From Mycobacteriaceae bacterium (GTDB lineage Bacteria; Actinomycetota; Actinomycetes; Mycobacteriales; Mycobacteriaceae), in assembly GCA_013362555.1 (NCBI GenBank), contig JABFVX010000153.1:1-15675 (forward strand): a stretch of DNA of 15,675 bases, in the 5' to 3' direction. Each line of letters opens with the position of its first letter. The first letter of the stretch is position 1. The translations under genes and the position numbers were made by a program. Of this stretch, positions 6,646 to 13,764 are shown piece by piece. The notes beneath the pieces were generated by a model that worked only from the letters and a program-made list of their open reading frames with translations, was not told where the DNA came from and did not search any database.

Positions 6646-8283
6646 ATGGCAGACACTGCGGTCCCGAACCGAATAGGCCTGGCGGCCGAGCGGCTCAAGG
6701 CCGTACTGCGACTGCACCAGTGCGGCGTGATCGACCTCAAGCGTCCGGGCGCGGTGCTGCGGCACGCGAAGACGAACGCGGCCTACGGTCCGCAGGCGGC
6801 GGTGGTGATGGCAGGCGCACAGGATCACCCGGACGCGCCGGCACTGGCCGACGAGCGCGGTGCGCTGAGCTACCGCGATCTCGACAGCCAATCCAACGCG
6901 CTCGCGAACGCGCTGCTGGCAGACGGTCTCGGCCCGGGGGACACAGTGGCGCTGCTGGCGCGCGACCACCGCGGGCTGGTGCTCAGCGCGATCGCGGCAG
7001 GCAAAGCGGGCCTGCGCCTGGTCATGATGAACACCGGATTCGCCAAGCCGCAGTTCGCCGAGGTGGCGCGGCGGGAGCGGGTGCGCGCGGTGCTGCACGA
7101 CAGTGAATTCGGCGGCCTGCTCGACGGTCTCGCCGCGGACCTGCCCCGCTTCCTCACCTGGGTCGACGACACCGATCCAGGCCCCGCAGGCGCGACCACG
7201 GTGGACGACCTGATCGCCCGCGGCGACCGCGCCCGGCCCGCGCCCCCGCCGCGGCTCGGCGGCTTCGTCATCCTCACCAGCGGCACCACCGGCCTTCCGA
7301 AAGGCGCGCCGCGGACGAAGGTGAACCCGATGGTGAGCGCGATCTTCGTCGACCGGATTCCGATTCCCCGGCGGAGCTCGATCGTCGTGGTGTCGCCGCT
7401 GTTCCACGCCACCGGCTTCGGTTTCTGGGGCACCGCAACGGCATTGGGCAACAAGGCGGTGCTGCTGCGCAGGTTCGACGCCGAGGCCACCCTGCGGGCG
7501 CTGGCCGAACACCGGGCCGAGATGCTGGTCGCGGTGCCCACGATGCTGCACCGGATGACTGCGCTGCCTGCGGAGGTGATCGCCCGCTACGACCTGTCGG
7601 CGCTGAAGGTCATCGTGGTCGGCGGTTCGGTCCTGACGCCGGACCTGTCGGAGCGGGTGCGCACGACCTTCGGCGAGGTGTTGTACAACCTGTACGGCTC
7701 CACCGAGGTCGCCATCGCCGCGGTGGCGCAGCCGCACGAGCTGCGGGCGGCCCCCGGCGCCGCGGGCCGCCCGCCGGTCACCACCAGCGTGGCGCTGTAC
7801 GACGCACAGGACCGGCGCATTACGGCGCCGAACACTCCCGGCCGGATTTTCGTGCGCAGCGGCGCTCCGTTCGAGGGCTACACCGACGGCAGGCACAAGC
7901 AGTTCCGCGACGGCCACATGTCCACCGGCGACATGGGCCACTTCGACGCGAGCGGACTGCTGTTCATCGACGGCCGCGACGACGACATGATCGTGTCCGG
8001 CGGCGAGAACGTCTATCCCGTGGAAGTGGAGAACCTGCTGGCAGGCCACCCCGACGTCGACGACGTCGCGGTCGTCGGCGTGGACGACGACGAGTTCGGG
8101 AAGCGGCTGCGCGCCTATGTCGTCGCGGCCGCGGGCCGCACCGTGGACCCGCAGGCGATCAAGGCGCACGTCAAGTCGAATCTGGCCCGGCACAAGGTGC
8201 CCCGCGATGTGGTGCTGGTGGATGAACTGCCGCGCAATGCCACCGGCAAGGTGCTGCGCGGGGAGCTGCGTCAGCGAGCCTGA
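6646..8283 (+). CDS. Acyl-CoA synthetase (AMP-forming, FadD-like)
   Basis: A 545-aa member of the ANL superfamily that should activate a carboxylic acid to its acyl-AMP and then CoA thioester in the cytosol. The P-loop TSGTTGLPKG is at about 211-220, YGSTEVA (the A5 motif) is mid-protein, GRDDDMIVSGGENVYPVEVE is the A8 hinge region, and LPRNATGK ends in the catalytic Lys535. Length is normal. I prefer this ATG because TACCTT lies 6 nt before it, as in a leaderless actinobacterial transcript. An in-frame ATG 36 nt upstream would add 12 residues and has no ribosome site either. The gene is divergent from the AraC-type regulator and followed, after repeat copy 4, by the P450-SDR-ALDH genes. Its likely job is to convert the acid they produce to a CoA ester. 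The substrate is unknown. Confidence 0.92.
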   Translation: MADTAVPNRIGLAAERLKAVLRLHQCGVIDLKRPGAVLRHAKTNAAYGPQAAVVMAGAQDHPDAPALADERGALSYRDLDSQSNALANALLADGLGPGDTVALLARDHRGLVLSAIAAGKAGLRLVMMNTGFAKPQFAEVARRERVRAVLHDSEFGGLLDGLAADLPRFLTWVDDTDPGPAGATTVDDLIARGDRARPAPPPRLGGFVILTSGTTGLPKGAPRTKVNPMVSAIFVDRIPIPRRSSIVVVSPLFHATGFGFWGTATALGNKAVLLRRFDAEATLRALAEHRAEMLVAVPTMLHRMTALPAEVIARYDLSALKVIVVGGSVLTPDLSERVRTTFGEVLYNLYGSTEVAIAAVAQPHELRAAPGAAGRPPVTTSVALYDAQDRRITAPNTPGRIFVRSGAPFEGYTDGRHKQFRDGHMSTGDMGHFDASGLLFIDGRDDDMIVSGGENVYPVEVENLLAGHPDVDDVAVVGVDDDEFGKRLRAYVVAAAGRTVDPQAIKAHVKSNLARHKVPRDVVLVDELPRNATGKVLRGELRQRA

Positions 8284-8306
8284 GACATGTCCGGGAACCC
8301 AGTCCT

Positions 8307-8357
8307 TCCGGAACGACCTGTGGAGTGCGCCGGACGCACGCCGCGGGTCATTCCGGA
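8307..8357. repeat. Palindromic intergenic repeat, copy 4 (most diverged)
   Basis: Arms of 23 nt around loop CCGGA contain two mismatches and two T-G wobbles. The right arm ends GGGTCATTCCGGA; the left arm starts TCCGGAACGACC, so both ends changed CAG to CGG together. It lies 23 nt after the CoA synthetase stop and 33 nt before the P450 start, inside an otherwise same-direction gene set. It may thus cause partial termination or set a 3' end within the operon. Confidence 0.85.
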
Positions 8358-8390
8358 CACCTTGCGTCATCGACACCGAAAGGACCTCCG

Positions 8391-9779
8391 ATGACAACGA
8401 CGCCCGCTCCCGCAGGCAGCGGCCTGAAAACCGTGCGCGGCGACACGACCAACATGGTGCTGAACACGCTGCTGTTCCGCCGCAATCTGCTCGGCGAGTG
8501 CGAGCGGCTGCGGCGCGAGTTCGGCGAGGTCGCCGCCGCCAACTACGTCGGCAAGCGGGTCGTGATGGCGCAGGGCCCCGAAGCGTTCGAGACCGTGCTG
8601 ATGAACCGGGACCGCGCTTTCGCGAACGGCCCGGCGTGGGGCTACTTCATCGGGGCGTTCTTCAACCGCGGCGTGATGCTGCTGGACGGGCAGGAACACC
8701 TCGACCACCGCCGCGTCATGCAGCTCGCCTTCGGCCGCACGGCGCTGCAGAGCTACCTGGCCGCCATGCAGGCCTCGATCGCCCGACAGATCGCGAACTG
8801 GGCTGCGGCGCCGGACTTCCCGATTCAGCGCAGGCTCAAGCAGCTGACCCTCGACACCGCGCTCGACGTGTTCGTCGGGGTGTCGCTGTCGCCGGGCGAG
8901 GCGCGCAAGGTCAACACCGCGTTCGTCGACACGGTGCACGCGACGACCACCCTCATCCGCGCCAAGACGCCCTTGTCGCCGGTGCCGATCACCGCCTGGG
9001 ACCGCGGCCTCGCCGGGCGAAAACTGTTGGAGAAATTCTTCCGCAGCCACATCCCGGCCAAGCGCCGCGACGGCGGCGACGACATCTTCGCCCGGCTGTG
9101 CACCGTGGCCGACGACGACGGGGCCGCGTTCACCGACGACGACGTGGTGAACCACATGATCTTTCTGCTCATGGCCGCCCACGACACCACGACGACCACG
9201 CTGTCGTCGATGGCGTACTTCCTGGCGAAAAACCCGGACTGGCAACAGCGGGCGCGCGCGGAGGCGCTCGCCGGACCGCATGCCCCGACCATGGCCGAAC
9301 TGGACCAGTTCGACGTGCTCGACCGCTGCATGAAGGAGTCGCTGCGGATGTGCGCGCCGGTGAACGGCTTGATCCGGTACGCGGTCAAGGACACTCGAAT
9401 ACTCGGCTACCACATTCCGAAGGACACTTTCCTGATCCTGCCGACGTACGCGAACCACTTGCGCTCTGACGTCTGGCCCGACCCGATGCGCTTCGACCCG
9501 GACCGCTATCTGCCGGAGCGCCGCGAAGACAAAGTGCACAGGATGGCCTGGGCGCCCTTCGGCGGCGGCGTCCACAAGTGCATCGGCATGTACTTCGGCG
9601 GCATGGAGGCAAAGACCGTGTTCCTCGAGCTGTTGCGCAACTTCGAGTGGTCGGTGCCGCCGGACTACATCTGGCCGCTCGACTTGTCCGCCCTGCCCGT
9701 GGTGCGCGACGGACTGCCGGTGTCGCTGGTCACGCGCGTCCGGTCCGACGTCGGCCAGGCGAGCGAGGTGACAGCATGA
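8391..9779 (+). CDS. Cytochrome P450
   Basis: A 462-aa soluble bacterial P450. The I-helix oxygen-binding motif is AAHDTT (262-267), the K-helix ExxR is Glu316-Arg319 (KESLR), and the haem loop FGGGVHKCIG places the thiolate ligand at Cys397. It has no membrane anchor. The ATG is chosen for the AAAGGA site 6 nt upstream; an earlier in-frame start would run back into repeat copy 4. Its stop overlaps the start of the short-chain dehydrogenase as ATGA, so the two are translationally coupled. With the next two genes it could hydroxylate a methyl or methylene group that is then oxidised to an acid. No ferredoxin or ferredoxin reductase gene is in the window, so redox partners must come from elsewhere. 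I cannot assign the CYP family. Confidence 0.95.
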   Translation: MTTTPAPAGSGLKTVRGDTTNMVLNTLLFRRNLLGECERLRREFGEVAAANYVGKRVVMAQGPEAFETVLMNRDRAFANGPAWGYFIGAFFNRGVMLLDGQEHLDHRRVMQLAFGRTALQSYLAAMQASIARQIANWAAAPDFPIQRRLKQLTLDTALDVFVGVSLSPGEARKVNTAFVDTVHATTTLIRAKTPLSPVPITAWDRGLAGRKLLEKFFRSHIPAKRRDGGDDIFARLCTVADDDGAAFTDDDVVNHMIFLLMAAHDTTTTTLSSMAYFLAKNPDWQQRARAEALAGPHAPTMAELDQFDVLDRCMKESLRMCAPVNGLIRYAVKDTRILGYHIPKDTFLILPTYANHLRSDVWPDPMRFDPDRYLPERREDKVHRMAWAPFGGGVHKCIGMYFGGMEAKTVFLELLRNFEWSVPPDYIWPLDLSALPVVRDGLPVSLVTRVRSDVGQASEVTA

Positions 9780-10582
9780 CGGTCGCGGTCGTGACCGGCG
9801 CGGGCCGCGGCATCGGGCGCGCCATCGCCGCCCGGCTGGCCGCTGACGGCGCTGCGGTCGTCATCGCCGACATCGACGCCGACAGCGCCCGCACGGCCGC
9901 CGCGGGCATCGCCCACAGCGTCGCTCGCACACTCGACGTCACCGACGCTCAGGCGTTCTCCGACCTGGTCGCCGAGGTGGAAGCGGAGCTCGGCCCGGTG
10001 GGGGTCCTGGTCAACAATGCCGGGATCATGCCGATCGGCCCCTTCGAATCCCATGACGCGGCCACTGACCGCCGAGTGTTCGACGTCAACGTGCACGGCG
10101 TGCTCAACGGGGTGCGCGCCGTGCTGCCCGGCATGCTGGCGCGGCGGAGCGGACACATCGTGAACATCTCGTCGACGGCGGGCGCCGCGACCCCGCCCGG
10201 CGGAACCGTCTACGCGGGAAGCAAACACGCGGTGGTCGGGATCAGCGACGGGCTGCGCCTCGAGTTCGCCGACCGCGGCATCTCGGTGTCGGTCATCCTG
10301 CCGAGCTTCACCGCCACTGAACTGATCGCAGGCACGGCCGGCGTGCGCGGGATGCCGACGGTGACTCCGGAGCAGGTGGCCGACGTCGTGGCTCAGGCCT
10401 TGCGGCGGGGCAGCCGAGCCTACTTCGTGCCACGGTGGCTGCGGGGCTCGATGAGTTCCCGAAACATCCTTCCCACCAAGGTCAATGACGCTGTGGCCCG
10501 GATTTCCGGGGCGAGCCGCGTCTTCCTCGACTTCGACCGGAACGCGCGGCAGGCCTACGACAAGCGAATAGAACAGGGCTGA
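9776..10582 (+). CDS. Short-chain dehydrogenase/reductase (SDR)
   Basis: A 268-aa classical SDR. The cofactor motif TGAGRGIG is at residues 7-14, NNAG at 80-83, the catalytic serine in NISSTAG (about Ser133), and the YxxxK pair Tyr146/Lys150. Asp and Ile-Asp after the second strand (IADIDAD) suggest NAD(H) preference. The ATG overlaps the P450 stop by 4 nt and has GAGGT upstream. The C-terminal extension (about 220-268) is rich in Arg and Phe and may contact substrate or membrane. The probable role is oxidation of the alcohol made by the P450 to an aldehyde or ketone. The aldehyde dehydrogenase starts 1 nt after its stop. Confidence 0.93.
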   Translation: MTVAVVTGAGRGIGRAIAARLAADGAAVVIADIDADSARTAAAGIAHSVARTLDVTDAQAFSDLVAEVEAELGPVGVLVNNAGIMPIGPFESHDAATDRRVFDVNVHGVLNGVRAVLPGMLARRSGHIVNISSTAGAATPPGGTVYAGSKHAVVGISDGLRLEFADRGISVSVILPSFTATELIAGTAGVRGMPTVTPEQVADVVAQALRRGSRAYFVPRWLRGSMSSRNILPTKVNDAVARISGASRVFLDFDRNARQAYDKRIEQG

Positions 10583-10583
10583 C

Positions 10584-12047
10584 ATGGACCTCGAGGTACG
10601 CAGCCCGGTCACGGGCGACATCGTCGGAACCGCCGCGGACATGACCGATTCGGTGCCGGACCTGGTCGCGCGGGCGCGCGCCGCACAGCGCGAGTGGGCC
10701 CGCAAACCTGTGGCCGAGCGCGCGCGGAACCTGGGGATCATCCGGCGCTGGCTGGTCCGGAATCGTTGCGCCGTAGTGGAATCCACTATGGCCGAGACCG
10801 GCAAGACCTACGACGACGCACTGGCTTCGGAAGTCTTCGTGACCGCCGACCTGATCCGGTTCTGGGAGCGCAACGCCGAACGTTACCTGCGCGACGAACG
10901 TGTCCGCGGCGGCAGCCCCTACGTTCTCGGCAGGCGATTCACGGTGGCGCACGATCCGCTCGGGGTGGTGGGCGTGATCGCGCCCTGGAACTATCCGCTG
11001 CACATCGGGCTGGGCGACGCCATTCCGGCACTGGCGGCGGGCAATACCGCCGTCCTCAAGCCCTCCGAAATCACCCCGCTGACAACAGCACTGGTCACCG
11101 AGGGCATTCGCGCCGCGGGCTTCCCCGCGGACGTGCTGCTGACCGCGACCGGGCCGGGCGCGACCGGGGCCGCGCTCGTCGACTCGGTCGACATGGTTCA
11201 GTTCACCGGATCCACGCACACCGGCAGGCAGGTCGGCGTGCGCTGCGCGGAGCGGCTGATCCCCTGTTCGCTGGAACTCGGCGGCAAGGACCCGATGATC
11301 GTCTGCGCGGACGCCAATCTCGACCGGGCGGTGCACGCCGCGGCCACGTGGGGGCTGGCGAACAGCGGCCAGGTCTGCATGTCGGTGGAGCGGGTGTACG
11401 TCGAAGCGCCGGTATACGAGGAGTTCTCGACCGCGTTGGCGGATTTCGTCGCGGGCCTGCGGGTGCGCGGCGGCGCCGGGCCGGGCGCCGCCGACCTCGG
11501 CGCCATCACCTTCGACCGTCACGTCGCGGACGCCGTCGCCAAGGGCGCCCGGGTGCTGACCGGCGGCAAGCGAAAGCCCGGCACGGCACGGTATTTCGAG
11601 CCGACCGTGCTCGCCGACGTCAACCACGACATGGCGGTGATGCGCGAAGAGACCTTCGGCCCGGTCCTGCCGGTGATGAAGGTGCGCGACGTCGATGAGG
11701 CGGTCCGCCTGGCGAACGACTCGGAGTACGGCCTGACCTCCTCGGTGTACACCCGCGACCGAGCGAAAGGCGCGGCCGTCGCCCGCCGTATCGCGACCGG
11801 AACCGGTGCGGTCAACGACGGCTACATCCACCTGGCCGCCCGCCACGCCCCCTCCCCGGGCGTACGCAACTCCGGCGCGGGCGCGCCTCGCAACGGGCGC
11901 GACGGCATCCTCAAGTACACCGCCCCACACACGATCATGACCACCCGCACCGGCGGACTGTCCACCGAACTCGGCTGGCTCGGCGCCTCCCCCCGCGTCA
12001 CTCGCGCCGCCTACGCCATCATGACCCGCCTGTACGGCCGCCCCTGA
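10584..12047 (+). CDS. Aldehyde dehydrogenase (NAD(P)+-dependent)
   Basis: A 487-aa ALDH-superfamily enzyme. It shows PWNYPL with catalytic Asn136, the cofactor loop FTGSTHTG (207-214), the general base Glu231 in ELGGKDP, and the nucleophile Cys265 in GQVCMS, 34 residues after the Glu as usual. It would oxidise the aldehyde from the SDR to the acid that the CoA synthetase can activate. The start is 1 nt after the SDR stop, so translation is coupled. The C-terminal RNSGAGAPRNGRDGILKYT corresponds to the usual family end, followed by about 35 extra residues. Its last 37 bases overlap the end of the truncated DoxX-like frame on the other strand. Resemblance is to the succinate-semialdehyde / broad-range group, but substrate is not readable. 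Confidence 0.94.
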   Translation: MDLEVRSPVTGDIVGTAADMTDSVPDLVARARAAQREWARKPVAERARNLGIIRRWLVRNRCAVVESTMAETGKTYDDALASEVFVTADLIRFWERNAERYLRDERVRGGSPYVLGRRFTVAHDPLGVVGVIAPWNYPLHIGLGDAIPALAAGNTAVLKPSEITPLTTALVTEGIRAAGFPADVLLTATGPGATGAALVDSVDMVQFTGSTHTGRQVGVRCAERLIPCSLELGGKDPMIVCADANLDRAVHAAATWGLANSGQVCMSVERVYVEAPVYEEFSTALADFVAGLRVRGGAGPGAADLGAITFDRHVADAVAKGARVLTGGKRKPGTARYFEPTVLADVNHDMAVMREETFGPVLPVMKVRDVDEAVRLANDSEYGLTSSVYTRDRAKGAAVARRIATGTGAVNDGYIHLAARHAPSPGVRNSGAGAPRNGRDGILKYTAPHTIMTTRTGGLSTELGWLGASPRVTRAAYAIMTRLYGRP

Positions 12048-12373
12048 CCCCAAGCCCTACACCCGTTGCGCAGCGTCCACTGCCGGGTGTCGGTCGGGAA
12101 GGCCAGCGCCGTGAGTTTGTCGAACCGCTCCGGCACAGCGAAATGCGCGGCGCCGGTGGCCGTCAGACCCAGCCCGAACAGCCGCAGCCCCAGTCCGACG
12201 AGCCGCCACACCAACCCGAGCAGCCGCCGGACCAGGCTGGGCCGGTAGACATTCACCACCAATGACGTCCCCGACGCGGTTGGAATCGATTCGATGACGG
12301 CCGTGGCCGCCTTGTGGGTAGTCCGAGGCACGCAGCCGAGCCTAAGCCAGAACCGCCGGTTCTGGATAGACAT
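12011..12373 (-). pseudogene. Truncated DoxX-like membrane protein gene (remnant)
   Basis: A 120-aa frame whose residues about 45-104 resemble the start of DoxX-like small membrane proteins: a hydrophobic helix, then ATGAAHFAVPERFDKLTA and FPTDTRQWTLRNG. In the family I know, this Arg-Asn-Gly point is followed by two or three more helices. Here the resemblance stops about 15 nt before the ALDH stop and the frame runs on into the antisense of that gene for about 16 unrelated residues. The 3' part thus appears deleted. The start has GGAGG 10 nt upstream, supplied by the end of repeat copy 5. It follows the TetR gene on the same strand. It could still make a short one-helix protein. I base the truncation on recall of the family, not a search. 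Confidence 0.55.
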
Positions 12374-12385
12374 CCGCTGCAAACC

Positions 12386-12436
12386 TCCAGAATGACTCGC
12401 GGCGTGCGTTGAGCGCACGTCGCGGGTCATTCTGGA
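12386..12436. repeat. Palindromic intergenic repeat, copy 5
   Basis: Arms of 23 nt around loop TTGAG pair with only T-G wobbles. Relative to copy 2, the central CAT/ATG pairs became CGC/GCG on both arms. The left flank GCAAACC matches copy 3. The TGA stop of the TetR gene lies inside the right arm (read on the minus strand), and the far end provides GGAGG upstream of the DoxX-like remnant. Confidence 0.9.
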
Positions 12437-13011
12437 ATTGCAACGCCCGCGGTCCAGCCAGCAACCAACAGGCGCAGCCGCTCGTCGCGGTGGCCGGGGC
12501 GCAGCCTGCCGCCGCGGTCGAGGGTGGCGAGGCCGTGCAGCGCGCCCCATGCCACCTCGGTGAACGTCTCCGGGTCGGCCGCGGCGAATGGGCGGAAGAC
12601 CGTAATCAGCTCGGCGAAACCGTCTTTCAGCGGCTGCGGCGCGGCCGGGCCGAACTCCAAGGTGACCTCCATCAGGAACATGGCGTCGTAGAGCGCGGGC
12701 CGGTCGGCGGCGAAGTCGAGGTAGTCGCGCGCTACGGCCGCCACTGCCGACGCCGGGCCGTCCGCGCCCTCGCGGGCGCGGCGCAGCAGCGCGGCGAGCT
12801 CGGCGAAGCCCTCTTCGGCGACGGCCGACACGATGTCGGTCTTGCCCGCGAAGTGGCTGTAGAGCACTGGCTGGCTGTATTCGATCCGCTCCGCCAGCCT
12901 GCGCACCGTCACCGCCTCCCAGCCTTGGGCTTCGGCCAGCTCGCGCGCGGTGTCGATGATCAGTCGGCGCCGGTCGGCGCGTTCGCGCTCTCGTCGTGAA
13001 GCAGTGCCCAT
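12427..13011 (-). CDS. TetR-family transcriptional regulator
   Basis: A 194-aa regulator. The N-terminal helix-turn-helix (about residues 10-55) contains RRRLIIDTARELAEAQGW, VTVRRLAERIEYSQPVLYSH and the family ending HFAGKTDIV. The C-terminal all-helical domain contains a WGALHGLATL segment typical of one TetR C-terminal subgroup (TetR_C_13/WHG-like). The start MGTASRRE is chosen over an ATG 36 nt upstream, which would use the operator region as coding sequence. The last codons (Ile-Pro-Glu-stop) are contributed by repeat copy 5. It is divergent from the DUF1772-type gene across an 89-bp gap with repeated TAGC-N3-GCTA dyads, so it most likely represses that gene and itself. Confidence 0.93.
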   Translation of the reverse strand: MGTASRRERERADRRRLIIDTARELAEAQGWEAVTVRRLAERIEYSQPVLYSHFAGKTDIVSAVAEEGFAELAALLRRAREGADGPASAVAAVARDYLDFAADRPALYDAMFLMEVTLEFGPAAPQPLKDGFAELITVFRPFAAADPETFTEVAWGALHGLATLDRGGRLRPGHRDERLRLLVAGWTAGVAIPE

Positions 13012-13021
13012 GCGCGGAACT

Positions 13022-13086
13022 CTAGCACCGCTAGACAATCTAGACATGCTCTGTTAGCGTTGCTCTAGTACTTAGCACTGCTAGAT
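13022..13086. promoter_or_regulatory. Array of TAGC-N3-GCTA dyads, candidate TetR operators
   Basis: The 13-mers TAGCACCGCTAGA (13023-13035) and TAGCACTGCTAGA (13073-13085) are nearly identical direct repeats, 50 bp apart, each built on a short inverted repeat (CTAGC/GCTAG). A degenerate third site, TAGCGTTGCT, lies at 13054-13063. They fill the gap between the divergent TetR and DUF1772-type genes, as expected for an autoregulated pair. The promoters must overlap them, but I could not fix the -35 and -10 boxes. Confidence 0.6.
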
Positions 13087-13100
13087 TCTGGAGCGTTCCG

Positions 13101-13583
13101 ATGACCGTCATCGCTACCCTTGCCCAGTCCGCCGCTGTGGCGGCGGTTCTCACCAACGCCGTCGTCTACGGCACCGACATCTGCTATGCGATGGTCACCC
13201 GCTCGGTCTTCGCCCGCTTGGACGACGCCACCATGACGACTTACGCGGGCTGGGGCCATCACTACGCCGACCGGCGCATGCCCCCGATCGGCGCAAGCGG
13301 CGTCATCGCCACTGTTCTCACCATTCCGCTCGCAGTGGCGGCCGGACACGCGGCCGCGGCCGTCGCCGCCGCGGTAGCCCTGGCCGCTCTGGTCATCTGG
13401 CTCGCCTGCTACGTGCGGGTGGCGAAGCCGATCAACACCGCCCAGACCGCAGCCGCCCAAGCGGGCGTTACGCCACCGAATGCCCGTGCCCTGCAAGACC
13501 GCTGGGACAGTTTCGTCCCTCTGCGAGTGTCCCTCCAGCTGCTCGCCCTCGGCGCCCTCTGCGTCAGCCTCGCACTGCTCTGA
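13101..13583 (+). CDS. DUF1772-type (anthrone oxygenase-like) integral membrane protein
   Basis: A 160-aa protein with four hydrophobic segments (about residues 5-30, 63-82, 84-105, 141-160). The pattern of helix 1 followed by a soluble loop, and the segment VRVAKPINTA after helix 3 followed by a Trp-containing loop (RWDSFVPLR), match the DUF1772 family, a few members of which are annotated as anthrone oxygenases. Function here is unknown. The ATG has GGAG 7 nt upstream. It is divergent from and probably repressed by the TetR-type gene. It stands alone: the next gene is about 130 bp downstream, with no obvious terminator between. Confidence 0.8.
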   Translation: MTVIATLAQSAAVAAVLTNAVVYGTDICYAMVTRSVFARLDDATMTTYAGWGHHYADRRMPPIGASGVIATVLTIPLAVAAGHAAAAVAAAVALAALVIWLACYVRVAKPINTAQTAAAQAGVTPPNARALQDRWDSFVPLRVSLQLLALGALCVSLALL

Positions 13584-13716
13584 GCATGCATCCCGATTGC
13601 AACGAGCACACCGCGACATGGGCGACACGCCTATATCCGCTTATCTGGATCTAGCGATACAAACGGTAAGGTCTGGTTCCGAAAGTCAAGGTCACCTGAC
13701 GAAGAAGGGGCTGTCG
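13584..13716. promoter_or_regulatory. Upstream region of the leader ORF / MerR gene
   Basis: This gap holds no gene. It includes a weak inverted pair ATCC-N8-GGAT near 13635-13650, a TAAGGT box (13667-13672) that could be a -10, and a small dyad AGGT-C-ACCT around 13688. A promoter and possible MerR-type operator are expected here, but none of the matches is strong. Confidence 0.25.
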
Positions 13717-13764
13717 ATGCGGTATCACCAGGTGTTGACGGGCACGGAAGGAATCCGGTCATGA
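13717..13764 (+). CDS. Possible 15-aa leader peptide overlapping the MerR gene start
   Basis: The frame reads MRYHQVLTGTEGIRS then TGA, and its stop overlaps the MerR start codon as ATGA. AAGGGG lies 6 nt before its ATG, a better-than-chance ribosome site. The arrangement would couple translation of the regulator to that of the leader. The peptide has no run of one amino acid that would point to classical attenuation. It may simply be a chance frame, since the MerR gene has its own AAGGAA site inside it. Confidence 0.4.
   Translation: MRYHQVLTGTEGIRS

Noticed and set aside
6508..8397. A long minus-strand frame antisense to the acyl-CoA synthetase
   Set aside because: It lacks any recognisable motif; the plus-strand gene has the complete set of ANL motifs.
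1..12436. The palindromes as a CRISPR array
   Set aside because: The copies are thousands of bases apart, differ in sequence and are not separated by regular spacers.
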